Shown in pieces: positions 1 through 7,392 of a stretch of DNA of 18,696 bases. The position numbers and the translations under genes were made by a program. The notes beneath the pieces are model-generated. The model made no database searches, was not told the DNA's origin, and worked only from the letters and a program-made list of their open reading frames with translations. Each line of letters opens with the position of its first letter. The first letter of the stretch is position 1. The stretch is taken from NCBI GenBank assembly GCA_005879205.1, contig VBLD01000106.1, positions 1-18,696 of the forward strand. Direction: 5' to 3'. The stretch comes from Deltaproteobacteria bacterium. GTDB lineage: Bacteria; Desulfobacterota; Binatia; DP-6.

Positions 1-1
1 C

Positions 2-385
2 GACGCGCTCGTCGGAGAGCGTTGGCAAGTAGGAACGGCAGTTCTCGAGGTGTCCGAGCCGCGGGTTCCGTGCTGGAGGCTGGGCGTGCGGATGAACGAC
101 AAGATGTTTCCGCGTCGCTTCACCGAGGCACTACGACCGGGGCCGTACCTCCGAATCGTCGTCGAGGGCGATGTCGGCGCAGGAGATGAGATCCGGGTCG
201 TCGAGAGACCGGGTCACGATCTCACCATCCGGGACGTGTTTCGCATCTACACCCGTGATCGCGACGAGGTCGAGCGGTTGCTTGCGGTGCCTCGGATGTC
301 CGAGAGCTGGCGGAGGTGGGCGCAGGAATTCCTCCAGAAGACCAAAGGCCGCTCCGCGGGTTCGGCCGAACCCGGATGCTGCTAG
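2..385 (+). CDS. MOSC domain protein (YiiM-like), 5' end outside the window
   Basis: The reading frame is open from base 2, so the gene begins before the window; the internal GTG at 50 is not a convincing start because the codons before it (DALVGERWQVGTAVLEV) continue the family pattern. The visible part contains the MOSC signature: a strand ending in 'VSEPRVPCWRLGVRM' with the conserved Cys, then 'RRFTEALRPGPYLRI' and 'EGDVGAGDEIRVVERP'. The C-terminal 'DRDEVERLLAVPRMSESWRRW' matches the helical tail of YiiM-type proteins. MOSC domains bind a molybdenum cofactor or sulfur carrier through the conserved Cys; YiiM-type proteins are linked to reduction or detoxification of N-hydroxylated compounds (family knowledge). 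Only about 127 codons are present, against the usual 200-230. The true start cannot be seen. Confidence 0.85.
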   Translation, partial: DALVGERWQVGTAVLEVSEPRVPCWRLGVRMNDKMFPRRFTEALRPGPYLRIVVEGDVGAGDEIRVVERPGHDLTIRDVFRIYTRDRDEVERLLAVPRMSESWRRWAQEFLQKTKGRSAGSAEPGCC

Positions 386-416
386 GCTCGGCATCCCGGG
401 CTTGGTGGCGTTCCGA

Positions 417-974
417 ATGATGGAGCCGATTCCCGAATGGGCTCGCCAGCGTCGCGCCGCCTGGCGCTACATCGGGAAAGAACGGCCACCGTTCGCCGTC
501 GGCCCCGGCCCCGGCCAGGAGTCAGTTTGGGACTATCCCCGCCCGCCTCGCGTCGAACGAGATCGCCGCGAGGTGGTCGTCCGCGTCGGGCCAATCGTGA
601 TCGCGCGTTCGGACCGCAGCAGACGCGTCCTGGAGACCGCGAGCCCGCCCTCGTTTTACCTGCCTCCCGAAGACGTACAGGTGAATCTGTTGCAACCGAG
701 CGCGGACCGCTCGTGGTGCGAATGGAAGGGCGAAGCGACCTACTGGACCCTCGTGGTTTCGGACCGTCGCGCGGAGCGAGTCGCCTGGTCGTATCCTGAC
801 GCGTTTCATGGATTCGAGGACATCCGAGGTTACTTCTCCTTCTACCCGGCACGCGTGGAGTGCTACGTGAATTCCGTGCGAGTCCAGGCGCAGCCCGGCA
901 GATTCTACGGCGGCTGGATCACCCCCGAGATCGTGGGTCCCTTCAAGGGTGTGCTGGGCTCCGAAGCATGGTGA
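417..974 (+). CDS. DUF427 domain protein
   Basis: A 185-residue protein with strong DUF427 (PF04248) hallmarks: 'ESVWDYPRPPRVE' (about 35-47), 'RRVLETASPPSFYLPPEDV' (69-87), 'CEWKGEATYW' (101-110), 'VAWSYPDA' and 'FYGGWITPEIVGPFKG' (163-178). The family is common in bacteria, forms a small beta-rich fold, and has no firmly assigned reaction. The frame is open further upstream to 171, but that extension lies over the MOSC gene in another frame and shows no conservation. I therefore chose the tandem ATG ATG at 417/420, 31 bases after the MOSC stop. TTG at 402 and GTG at 405 are alternatives. The same strand and close spacing make co-transcription with the MOSC gene likely. Confidence 0.88.
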   Translation: MMEPIPEWARQRRAAWRYIGKERPPFAVGPGPGQESVWDYPRPPRVERDRREVVVRVGPIVIARSDRSRRVLETASPPSFYLPPEDVQVNLLQPSADRSWCEWKGEATYWTLVVSDRRAERVAWSYPDAFHGFEDIRGYFSFYPARVECYVNSVRVQAQPGRFYGGWITPEIVGPFKGVLGSEAW

Positions 975-1277
975 TCTGGGCTCGGCGGGTCATGGCGCAG
1001 TTCCTGCGCCTCCCGAGCGCGAACCACGAGTGAGCTCATGCGACTCGGATTACCGAGCTGGCTCGTACGGACCAGCGAGAGGGTCTCGCGGGGCCGCGCC
1101 GCGTGACCGGCGAGTCTCGAGATTGCGTCCGACCCCAACGCTCAGGGCTTCTATCGCAAGATGGGCGCCCGACCCGTGGGGTTCGTGCCTTCGAGGCCGC
1201 GCGGCCGACGGCTCCCGTTGCTGGTCGTCGACGTACCGCGCTAGGCGAGCGGGAACGAGCGAGGTAGGACCCGGAAC
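975..1277. other. 303-bp interval between DUF427 and MFS genes
   Basis: Apart from the GNAT C-terminal remnant (1110-1244), I see no intact gene here. The long + frame crossing it (949-1797) is an Arg/Ser-rich shadow of the MFS gene. Just before the MFS start there is 'gaggtagga' (1261-1269), a weak ribosome-binding match at long spacing. No clear sigma-70 promoter or T-tract terminator was found. Confidence 0.5.
1110..1244 (+). pseudogene. C-terminal remnant of a GNAT N-acetyltransferase
   Basis: The frame from 1125 to the TAG at 1242-1244 reads ASDPNAQGFYRKMGARPVG, then SRPRGRRLPLLVVDVPR. The 'DPNAxxFYxxMGAxxVG' motif is the acetyl-CoA-binding motif B end of GNAT acetyltransferases, and 'GRxLPLL' is their usual last strand. 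The same frame is closed by TGA at 1104-1106, and none of the three forward frames between 975 and 1104 shows a recognisable GNAT N-terminus (Q/RxxGxG/A loop absent). About 100 N-terminal residues are therefore missing. I read this as a decayed or truncated gene. A bare ORF call would hide it, because the spanning long ORF is in a different frame. Confidence 0.6.
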
Positions 1278-2771
1278 ATGCAGACGCTGGCGCGCGTCGA
1301 CGAGCCCGCCGGCCGCTGGATCGTGCTCGCCACCGTCCTCGGCTCGAGTCTCGCGATGCTCGACGCGACGGTGGTCAACGTCGCGCTCGAGCGGATCGGG
1401 ACCGACCTCGGCGCCGACCTCGCCGCGCTCCAGTGGACGCTCGGCGGATACTCGCTCACGCTCGCCTCGTTCATCCTGCTCGGCGGCTCACTCGGCGACC
1501 GGTTCGGCCGGCGGCGCGTGTTCGTCGTCGGGACGGCGTGGTTCGCGATCGCCTCGGCGCTCTGCGGTCTCGCGCCCGACGTCTGGACGCTGGTGGCGGC
1601 CCGTGCCCTGCAGGGCATCGGCGGCGCGCTCCTCACGCCCGGCAGCCTGGCGATCATCTCGGCATCGTTCGCGCCCGAGGACCGGCCGCGAGCGATCGGC
1701 GCGTGGTCTGGCTTCGGGGGCGTGGCCGGCGCGATCGGGCCGTTCGTCGGCGGATGGCTGGTCGACGTCTGGTCCTGGCGGCTGGTCTTCCTCGTGAACC
1801 TGCCGCTCGCCGCGGTGGTCATCGCGGTCGCGCTGCGGCACGTCCCCGAAAGCTCGGACCCAGAAGCTGCTGACCGGCTCGACGTGCCCGGCGCCGTGCT
1901 CGGTGCGCTCGGCCTCGCGGGGCTCACCTACGCCTCGATCGCGGCAGGAAAGGAGGGCGCCAGCCCGACCGTCGTGGCGACGGGGGCCGCCGGTATGCTC
2001 GCGCTGGTCGCGTTCGTGCTGGTGGAACGGCAGAGCCCGGATCCGCTGGTGCCGCCGGGACTGTTCGCGTCGCGCCAATTCACCGTCGCCAACCTCTTCA
2101 CGTTCGTCATCTATGCCGCCCTCGGCACGGTGTTCTTCCTGCTGGCGCTCGACCTGCAGGTGGTCGCGGGCTACAGCGCACTCGCGGCGGGGCTGTCGAT
2201 GGTGCCGGTCACCCTCGTCATGCTCGCGCTGTCTCCTCCGTCCGGCGCGATCGCGCAGCGCATCGGCCCCAAGCTGCAGCTGACTCTCGGCCCGCTCCTT
2301 GCCGCCGCCGGCCTGTTGCTTACCCTGCGGATCGGGCCCGGCGTGTTCTACCTCGCCGTCGTGTTCCCGGCCGTCGTGGTGTTCGGCCTCGGGCTCGCGG
2401 TGCTCGTCGCCCCGCTGACGGCGACCGTCCTCGCGGCCGCGCCTGGTGAGCACGTGGGCGTGGCGTCGGCGGTGAACAACGCCGTCGCCCGCACCGGCGG
2501 GCTCCTCGCGATCGCTCTGCTGCCGGCGCTGGCGGGTCTCGGCGGGGACGACTACCGGAGCGCCGTTGCCTTCGCGGCCGGGTATCGGCTCGCGACGCTG
2601 GTGACCGTCGGACTGCTCGTTCTCGGCGGCCTCCTCGCGGCGTTCGGAATCCGCAACGAGAGGCCCGAGCGCGGCGTCGTGCCCGGGGCGGGAGAGCTGG
2701 CGCACTGCTACAGCTGCCCGGTCGACGGACCGCGGCTCGAGACCATTCAGGCGGTACGAGGAGCGACCTGA
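1278..2771 (+). CDS. MFS transporter, DHA2 (EmrB/QacA-type, 14-TM) family
   Basis: A 497-residue polytopic inner-membrane protein that probably exports drugs or small amphiphiles by proton antiport. Visible motifs are 'LDATVVNVAL' in TM1 (motif D1, 28-37), 'LQWTLGGYSL' (51-60), 'GDRFGRRRV' in the TM2-3 loop (motif A, 73-81), 'ALQGIGGALLTPGSLAII' (motif B region), and 'GPFVGGWLVDVWSWRLVF' (antiporter motif C). About 14 hydrophobic segments are spread over roughly 455 residues, which fits DHA2 length. A soluble C-terminal tail contains 'CYSCPVDGPRLE', a small Cys-containing element outside the transport core. ATG at 1278 follows a weak 'aggtagga'. The stop overlaps the next gene's start by 1 bp (TGATG), so translation of the following sulfatase-fold gene is probably coupled. 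The substrate is unknown. Confidence 0.92.
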   Translation: MQTLARVDEPAGRWIVLATVLGSSLAMLDATVVNVALERIGTDLGADLAALQWTLGGYSLTLASFILLGGSLGDRFGRRRVFVVGTAWFAIASALCGLAPDVWTLVAARALQGIGGALLTPGSLAIISASFAPEDRPRAIGAWSGFGGVAGAIGPFVGGWLVDVWSWRLVFLVNLPLAAVVIAVALRHVPESSDPEAADRLDVPGAVLGALGLAGLTYASIAAGKEGASPTVVATGAAGMLALVAFVLVERQSPDPLVPPGLFASRQFTVANLFTFVIYAALGTVFFLLALDLQVVAGYSALAAGLSMVPVTLVMLALSPPSGAIAQRIGPKLQLTLGPLLAAAGLLLTLRIGPGVFYLAVVFPAVVVFGLGLAVLVAPLTATVLAAAPGEHVGVASAVNNAVARTGGLLAIALLPALAGLGGDDYRSAVAFAAGYRLATLVTVGLLVLGGLLAAFGIRNERPERGVVPGAGELAHCYSCPVDGPRLETIQAVRGAT

Positions 2772-4558
2772 TGCTCCGACCGGCGCGCCTCTGCCTGGCC
2801 GTCCTGTCCTGGTCCTCTCTCGCGCATGGCTCGACGGGAGGAGCGACGCTGGCACGTGACCTCCTTCCGCTCCTGAGAGAGGCGGACATCTGCGCGCACG
2901 GCCGTTGCGCGCCCGCGGGTCGTGCCGAGCCGACCGACTCCGCCGAGGGTCCCGTCACCCTCCGAGCGGACGCCGGTCGCGACCTCTATCTCCGCCTCGG
3001 CGATCGTCCCGAGGTCGAGCTCGAGGTCGAGGCCGTCCGGGCGACCCTGCACGTCGAGATCGAGGCGGACGGCAGCGGAGAGCGGCAGCGCGTCTACGAC
3101 GCGCTCGTCGCAGGCCACCGCACCATCCGCATCGCGCTGGATGCGCTCGCCGGCCACATCGCCCGCCTCGCATTGCGCGTCGCGACGCCCGAAGCCGGCG
3201 CGCAGATCGTGCTCTCCGGCGCGGTGCTGCGCGACGCACTACCCGCCGACCCGCCTCTTCTCGCCCGCTTCGCCGGAGCCGATGGCCGTGTGATCGACAC
3301 CCTGCGCGCCGACCACGTGGGATGCTACGGCTACCGCCGCCCGACCACACCTCGCATCGACGAGTTCGCCCGCTCGGCGGTGCGCTTCGGCCGGGCCGTC
3401 GCCCAGAGCTCCTGGACCCTGCCGGCCGTGGCCTCCATCCTGACCGGGCTCTACCCGCTCCATCACGGCGCCGTCGATCCCGACCATGCCATTCGACCCG
3501 ACGTGGCGACGCTCGCCGGGGTGCTCGCGGCACGGGGCTGGACCACGGCCGGGTTCGTCACCAACTACCTCGGCTCTGACGTCTACGGGCTCGGACGCGG
3601 TTTCCAGACCTATCGCTTCTACCGCGAGCAAGGGGCGCGACGCCGCGCGGTGTACCTGCGCTCCGACGCGGTGCTGCGGCGCGTGGAGCACTGGCTCGAG
3701 CGCGGCCCGCGGAATCCCTTCCTTCTCTACGTTCACGTCACGGACCCGCATTTCCCCTACGTGCCCCCACCGCGGTCGGTGCGTCCGTTCTGGACCGGGC
3801 CGCCGTCACCCGCCGAGATCGACACGCTGACCGACCGCGTACGCATGCTGCACAACGGCCAGGCCGACTGGGGGACCCGCCCGGCGCCCGTCTCGCCCCA
3901 CGACATTGCGCTACTGGGTGACCTCTACGACGGCGAGATCCGCTTCGCCGACGAGTACTTCGGCCGGCTGCTCGACGCGCTCCAAAAGCGCGGGCTGCTC
4001 GACACCACGGTGGTCGTCCTGACCAGCGACCATGGCGAGGAGTTCCTGGAGCACGGCGGCGTCGGGCACGGGCAAACGCTGCACGCCGAGGTCGTGAACG
4101 TCCCGATGATCATCCGCCTGGCCGGCGCCGTCGGGGGCGGCACGCAGGTGGATCGCACCGTCCAGCAGATCGACGTGCTCCCCACCATCCTCGACGCCTC
4201 GGGCGTCCCCGTTCCCCCCGATCTGGACGGGCTGTCCTGGCTGGCCCCCCAGGGGCCCGTGACGAGCACCGAGGCGTTTGCGACGGTCCGCCTGGGACCG
4301 TTCGACCAGCAGGCGGTGGTGGCCGACTCGTGGAAGGCCATCCGCGACTTCGACGCCCCGCCGGGGAGCCGCGTGCGCCTGTTCGACACCCGGACGGACC
4401 CCGGTGAGTTGCACGACGCCGGCGCGACGGCGCCGCTCCTACTGGGGTACGCGCGCGCCCGGCTGCGGGAGGTCGCCGGGCCCCTGCGGCCCGGGCCCGT
4501 GGTGCCCGACAACGACCGGCTCGACCGTCTCCGCGCGCTCGGCTACGTCGCCGAGTGA
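2771..4558 (+). CDS. Secreted sulfatase-fold hydrolase/transferase with Thr at the nucleophile position
   Basis: A 595-residue alkaline-phosphatase-superfamily protein (Sulfatase, PF00884). An N-terminal signal peptide (about 1-20) precedes a beta-rich region (about 55-155) and the catalytic domain (about 170-595). Seen motifs are 'VIDTLRADHVGCYGY' with metal ligand D176, 'SSWTLPAVASILTGLYP', 'VTDPHFPY' (H327), 'TSDHGEEFLEHGG' (D420, H421), 'GHGQTLH' (H433) and the family's terminal 'RLRALGYV'. In the CxPxR position it reads T216-L-P-A-V. There is no Cys or Ser for formylglycine formation, so a classical sulfatase reaction is unlikely; Thr is used by phosphoethanolamine transferases and related phospho-transfer enzymes. 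The hydrophobic strand normally preceding 'DTLRADH' is replaced by 'ARFAGADGR', which suggests a small deletion. The start overlaps the MFS stop by 1 bp. Its last 120 bp lie opposite the glycosyltransferase tail. Confidence 0.85.
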   Translation: MLRPARLCLAVLSWSSLAHGSTGGATLARDLLPLLREADICAHGRCAPAGRAEPTDSAEGPVTLRADAGRDLYLRLGDRPEVELEVEAVRATLHVEIEADGSGERQRVYDALVAGHRTIRIALDALAGHIARLALRVATPEAGAQIVLSGAVLRDALPADPPLLARFAGADGRVIDTLRADHVGCYGYRRPTTPRIDEFARSAVRFGRAVAQSSWTLPAVASILTGLYPLHHGAVDPDHAIRPDVATLAGVLAARGWTTAGFVTNYLGSDVYGLGRGFQTYRFYREQGARRRAVYLRSDAVLRRVEHWLERGPRNPFLLYVHVTDPHFPYVPPPRSVRPFWTGPPSPAEIDTLTDRVRMLHNGQADWGTRPAPVSPHDIALLGDLYDGEIRFADEYFGRLLDALQKRGLLDTTVVVLTSDHGEEFLEHGGVGHGQTLHAEVVNVPMIIRLAGAVGGGTQVDRTVQQIDVLPTILDASGVPVPPDLDGLSWLAPQGPVTSTEAFATVRLGPFDQQAVVADSWKAIRDFDAPPGSRVRLFDTRTDPGELHDAGATAPLLLGYARARLREVAGPLRPGPVVPDNDRLDRLRALGYVAE

Positions 4559-5945
4559 CGGGGCCGCGGTCGCCTGGCCGACCAGCGTCGCGGTGCCGAC
4601 GCCCAGCACGAATACTCCCAGGAACGTCAAGCGGTCGCGCACATCGGCACTCAGAAGGGAGAGGGACACCGCGAGGATGAGCGCCGTCACGACGAGCGCC
4701 GGCCCGCGCTGTGAACGGAGTTCTGCGGCGCACCAGTCGAGCGCGAGGGGGCACCACGACGGGCAACCGGTATCGGCCCGTGATGAAGAACGGCAGCAAC
4801 GAGACGAGGTAGGCGACCACGAACCACGGCAGCAGCAGCGCCCGGCGCCGACGGAGGGAGAGGATGAGCCCGAGCAACGCGAGCGGGACGATACTGCCGA
4901 ACGTCACCAGTGGAAGGCGCAGCACCCAGGACGCGTCGACGCTGTCGCCGAAGTCGTCGCCGAAGCTGCCGTCCTCGCCGCCCGACAACGCCAGGCGCAG
5001 CTTGTGGAGCTCGAGCGCGGCCCAGGCGAGCTTGTTCGCGCGGATCGCCGCGACCCCGCGCCGGAACCAGTGCCACGATACCTCCGCGGGCGTGAGTCGC
5101 CGCCCCTCGGCCTCCTCCGCGAGCTGGCGCGCGTCGATCACGTGGCCCACGACGTCCTCACGGACGCCCGGCACGGGCATGTAGGTGCCATCGGCGTCGG
5201 CGTTCGTCCCGATGTAGAAGTGGATCCCCCACAGCGACGTGCCGCGTCCCCGCGCGGCGGCCAGGTGGTCGCGGAACGCGAGCGGCCCGAGCACGAGGGC
5301 GGCGCCGGCGACGAAGAGCGCAACCGACCGCAGACCCGCCCACACCGGCCGTCCGCGCACGACCCACCACGCGCAGGGCACCGCAACCAGCGCGGCGTTG
5401 CCGCGCAGCATCACCAGCAACCCGAGCGCGAGGCCCCCGAGGAGCATCCAGCGCGCCCGATCGCGCTCCGCCGCACGCACGACGCAGACGAGCAACGCAG
5501 CCACGGTGACGGTCAGGAGGGAGAACTTGACGAGCAGTGTTTCGTAGAAGAGCGCGGGGCCATAGAGCGCGAGCAGGGCCGACGCCAGAAGCCCGGCGGT
5601 CGGCGACCAGAGACGCCGACCGAGATCGTAGACGAGGAGGCAGGCGAGCGCCCCGAGCGCCACTTGCAGGAGCAGCGGGGGAAGCCAGTGCCGATCGCTC
5701 AGACGGAAGAGCGCACCAAGGAGGTAGCCGTAGCCCGGTGCGCTGTCGTAGTCGGCCGACCAGCCGCCGAGCCAGTCGCCGCGGGCCACCGCCTCCGCGA
5801 TGTGCGTCGAGAGCCAGCGATCCATGCCGACTTCCGGCGGCTCGTCGAGAAGCAACCGGGCGACGGCGTGGAGGTGGAGGAGACGCAGGGTGAGGGCGAC
5901 CGTCACCACGCCGGGCAGCACCGTCCGACTCGCGCGGCCGGTCAT
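4439..5945 (-). CDS. GT39/ArnT-like membrane glycosyltransferase, apparent frameshift near 4747-4751
   Basis: A polytopic PMT/ArnT-like (GT39/GT83 clan) protein that would transfer a sugar from a polyprenyl-phosphate donor on the periplasmic side. ATG at 5945 overlaps the upstream sulfatase-fold gene's stop by 4 bp (ATGA). Residues 1-399 show the first-loop pattern 'MDRWLSTHIAEAVARGDW', 'ALYGPALFYETLLVKFSLL', 'FYIGTNADADGTYMPVPG', 'DARQLAEEAEGRRLTPAE' and 'FFITGRYRLPVVVP'. At that point the frame becomes Arg-rich nonsense. One frame over it resumes sensibly: 'LALDWCAAELRSQRGP', then hydrophobic 'ALVVTALILAVSLSLL' and 'RLTFLGVFVLGVGTATLVG', stopping at 4439. Removing one G from the GGGGG run at 4747-4751 restores about 501 residues. 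Uncorrected, the frame runs to 4110. Whether this is a real mutation or a read error is open. Confidence 0.78.
4747..4751 (-). other. Putative frameshift site (G5/C5 homopolymer) in the glycosyltransferase gene
   Basis: On the coding (-) strand the codons read GTG CCC CCT CGC. With one C fewer they read GTG CCC CTC GCG CTC, giving 'VPLAL', the usual membrane-segment continuation after the 'GRYRLPV' motif. The switch in hydrophobicity between frames falls exactly at this homopolymer. Confidence 0.6.
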
Positions 5946-7324
5946 TCGACGTAGCCGAGGGCACGCAGGCGGGCGACGTCGTCGGGATCGACCGACCGCG
6001 CGCCGGCGGGCCGACCGCGCTGCGTCGCCACCCACTGCTGGAGCGTCGCCGCCAGACGCTCCTCCACGTCCGCGGCGCGCGTATGCAGATTCCGCGTCTC
6101 GCCAGGGTCCTGGTCGAGGTCGAAGAGCTCGGGCGGACCTTGCGCGGATGCCGAGACGTACTTCCACGCACCCATGCGAACCCCGAACTCCTCCCCGCCG
6201 ACGGCCAGTTCCTGCTGATCGCGTTCGGTGTAGAGGCGACGCTGGAAGAAGAGCAGACGGTTCGCCGGCGGCGCTCCCCCGTCGCCGAGGACGCGGGACA
6301 GGTCCTCACCCTGCGGCTGCATGGAGGTGGACGGCACTCCCAGCAGCGCCAGCACTGTCGGGGCGACGTCGATCAGCCCGACGGGCGCGTGGAGGCGCTG
6401 GCCCGCGCGCACGTGTCCGGGCCAGCGGACGAGCAGGAGCGTGCGCACGAGCTCCTCGTACAGGTTTACGCCGTGCTCCATCCACCCGTGCGACATGAGC
6501 CCCTCGCCGTGGTCGGCTGCCACGACCACGAGCAGCCCTCCGCTGCTCCCCTTCGTCTCGGCCTCCCGCACCAGCCGGCCCACCTGCTCGTCCGTGAAGC
6601 GCACCTCGGCGTCGTAGGCGACGATCTGCTCGTCGAGCGGCTTCGCCGGCCATCGCTCGCCGACGTCCCGTACGAGGCGGCGGTAGCCGGGCGGCGGATC
6701 ATACGGCGCGTGCGGGTCGAAGTAGTGTACCCAGAGGAACCAGGGCCGGGCAGGGGACGTGCGGGCCAGCCACGCGAGTGCACGGTCGGTCGTGGCATCG
6801 CCGCGACGGTCGAATCCCCCGCGCAGCCGAAAGCCCTCCCACTCGTTCCAGGGGCTCGACGCCGTCTCGACCGGGAACTCGTCGTCGAAGTGCTCGAACC
6901 CGCGCCCGTAGCCGAACCGGGCGGCGAGGGGAAAGGCGCTGACGACCGCCCCGGTCTGCCAGCCGGCGCCACGGAGCACTTCGGCGAGCGTGCGGCGTTC
7001 GGCGAGCATCGCGTATCCGTTCTTCAACACTCCGTGCGCGGCCGGGTAGCCGGAGGTGAACAGCGTCGAGTGCGACGGTCCCGTCGTGGGTGTCGGTGTG
7101 TAGGCGTCCTCGAAGACGGTACCCTCGCGTCCGAGCGTGTCGAGGACGGGCGGGGTTGGGTGGGCATAGCCGTACGTGGAGCAGTGATCGGCGCGGAGCG
7201 TATCGAGGGTGACGAGCAGCAGGTTCGCGGGGGCAAGCGGAGTGGGGCGGTGGACCCGGAGCCAGACGACGGAGCCGAGGAAGCAGCCGGCGACGAGCAT
7301 GGCCGCCCCGATGGCGCGGCGCAT
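5942..7324 (-). CDS. Sulfatase-fold hydrolase/transferase, possible lipoprotein, Thr at the nucleophile position
   Basis: A 460-residue PF00884 protein. The frame is open to 7495, but M at 7324 gives a proper export signal: 'MRR' followed by a hydrophobic run and 'LVAGC' (C14), which fits a lipobox and so lipid anchoring; 'gcggaag' 9 bases upstream can serve as ribosome-binding site. Motifs are 'NLLLVTLDTLRADHCSTYGY' (D41), 'PTTGPSHSTLFTSGYP' with T81 at the CxPSR nucleophile position (T81-G-P-S-H85), 'YFDPHAPYDPP' (H205), 'AADHGEGLMSHGWMEHG' (D271, H272, H280, H284) and the terminal 'RLRALGYVE'. Unlike its + strand paralogue it keeps the full first strand. Thr instead of Cys/Ser argues against a formylglycine sulfatase and for a phospho- or other group transfer/hydrolysis on an envelope molecule. 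The stop overlaps the glycosyltransferase start (ATGA), so the two are coupled. Confidence 0.87.
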   Translation of the reverse strand: MRRAIGAAMLVAGCFLGSVVWLRVHRPTPLAPANLLLVTLDTLRADHCSTYGYAHPTPPVLDTLGREGTVFEDAYTPTPTTGPSHSTLFTSGYPAAHGVLKNGYAMLAERRTLAEVLRGAGWQTGAVVSAFPLAARFGYGRGFEHFDDEFPVETASSPWNEWEGFRLRGGFDRRGDATTDRALAWLARTSPARPWFLWVHYFDPHAPYDPPPGYRRLVRDVGERWPAKPLDEQIVAYDAEVRFTDEQVGRLVREAETKGSSGGLLVVVAADHGEGLMSHGWMEHGVNLYEELVRTLLLVRWPGHVRAGQRLHAPVGLIDVAPTVLALLGVPSTSMQPQGEDLSRVLGDGGAPPANRLLFFQRRLYTERDQQELAVGGEEFGVRMGAWKYVSASAQGPPELFDLDQDPGETRNLHTRAADVEERLAATLQQWVATQRGRPAGARSVDPDDVARLRALGYVE

Positions 7325-7353
7325 CCCCGGGCTCTTCCGCAATCTTTTTTGTC

Positions 7354-7383
7354 TTGTCAACCTCCACCCTGTGGGGCTATAGC
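7354..7383 (+). promoter_or_regulatory. Candidate sigma-70-type promoter for the Cys-rich protein gene
   Basis: TTGTCA (7354-7359), an 18-bp spacer and TATAGC (7378-7383) lie in the 68-bp gap between two divergent genes. The match is 5/6 at -35 and 4/6 at -10. Transcription would start about at 7390, right at the ATG at 7393, leaving almost no leader. The -35 box overlaps TTGACA read on the opposite strand (7360 to 7355), but no good -10 follows there. Confidence 0.35.
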
Positions 7384-7392
7384 ACCGTTGCC

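Noticed and set aside
171..416. N-terminal extension of the DUF427 protein starting at 171
   Set aside because: It lies wholly over the conserved MOSC gene in another frame, is Arg/Ser-rich and has no conserved motif.
1488..2855. A 455-codon - strand frame opposite the MFS gene
   Set aside because: The translation is dominated by Arg, Glu, Gln, Gly and His, with no hydrophobic segments or motifs. It is an antisense shadow.
4278..5954. A 558-codon + strand frame opposite the glycosyltransferase
   Set aside because: It is a charged, repetitive antisense translation with no domain. The - strand carries clear membrane and GT39-like motifs and overlaps the sulfatase-fold gene's stop as ATGA.
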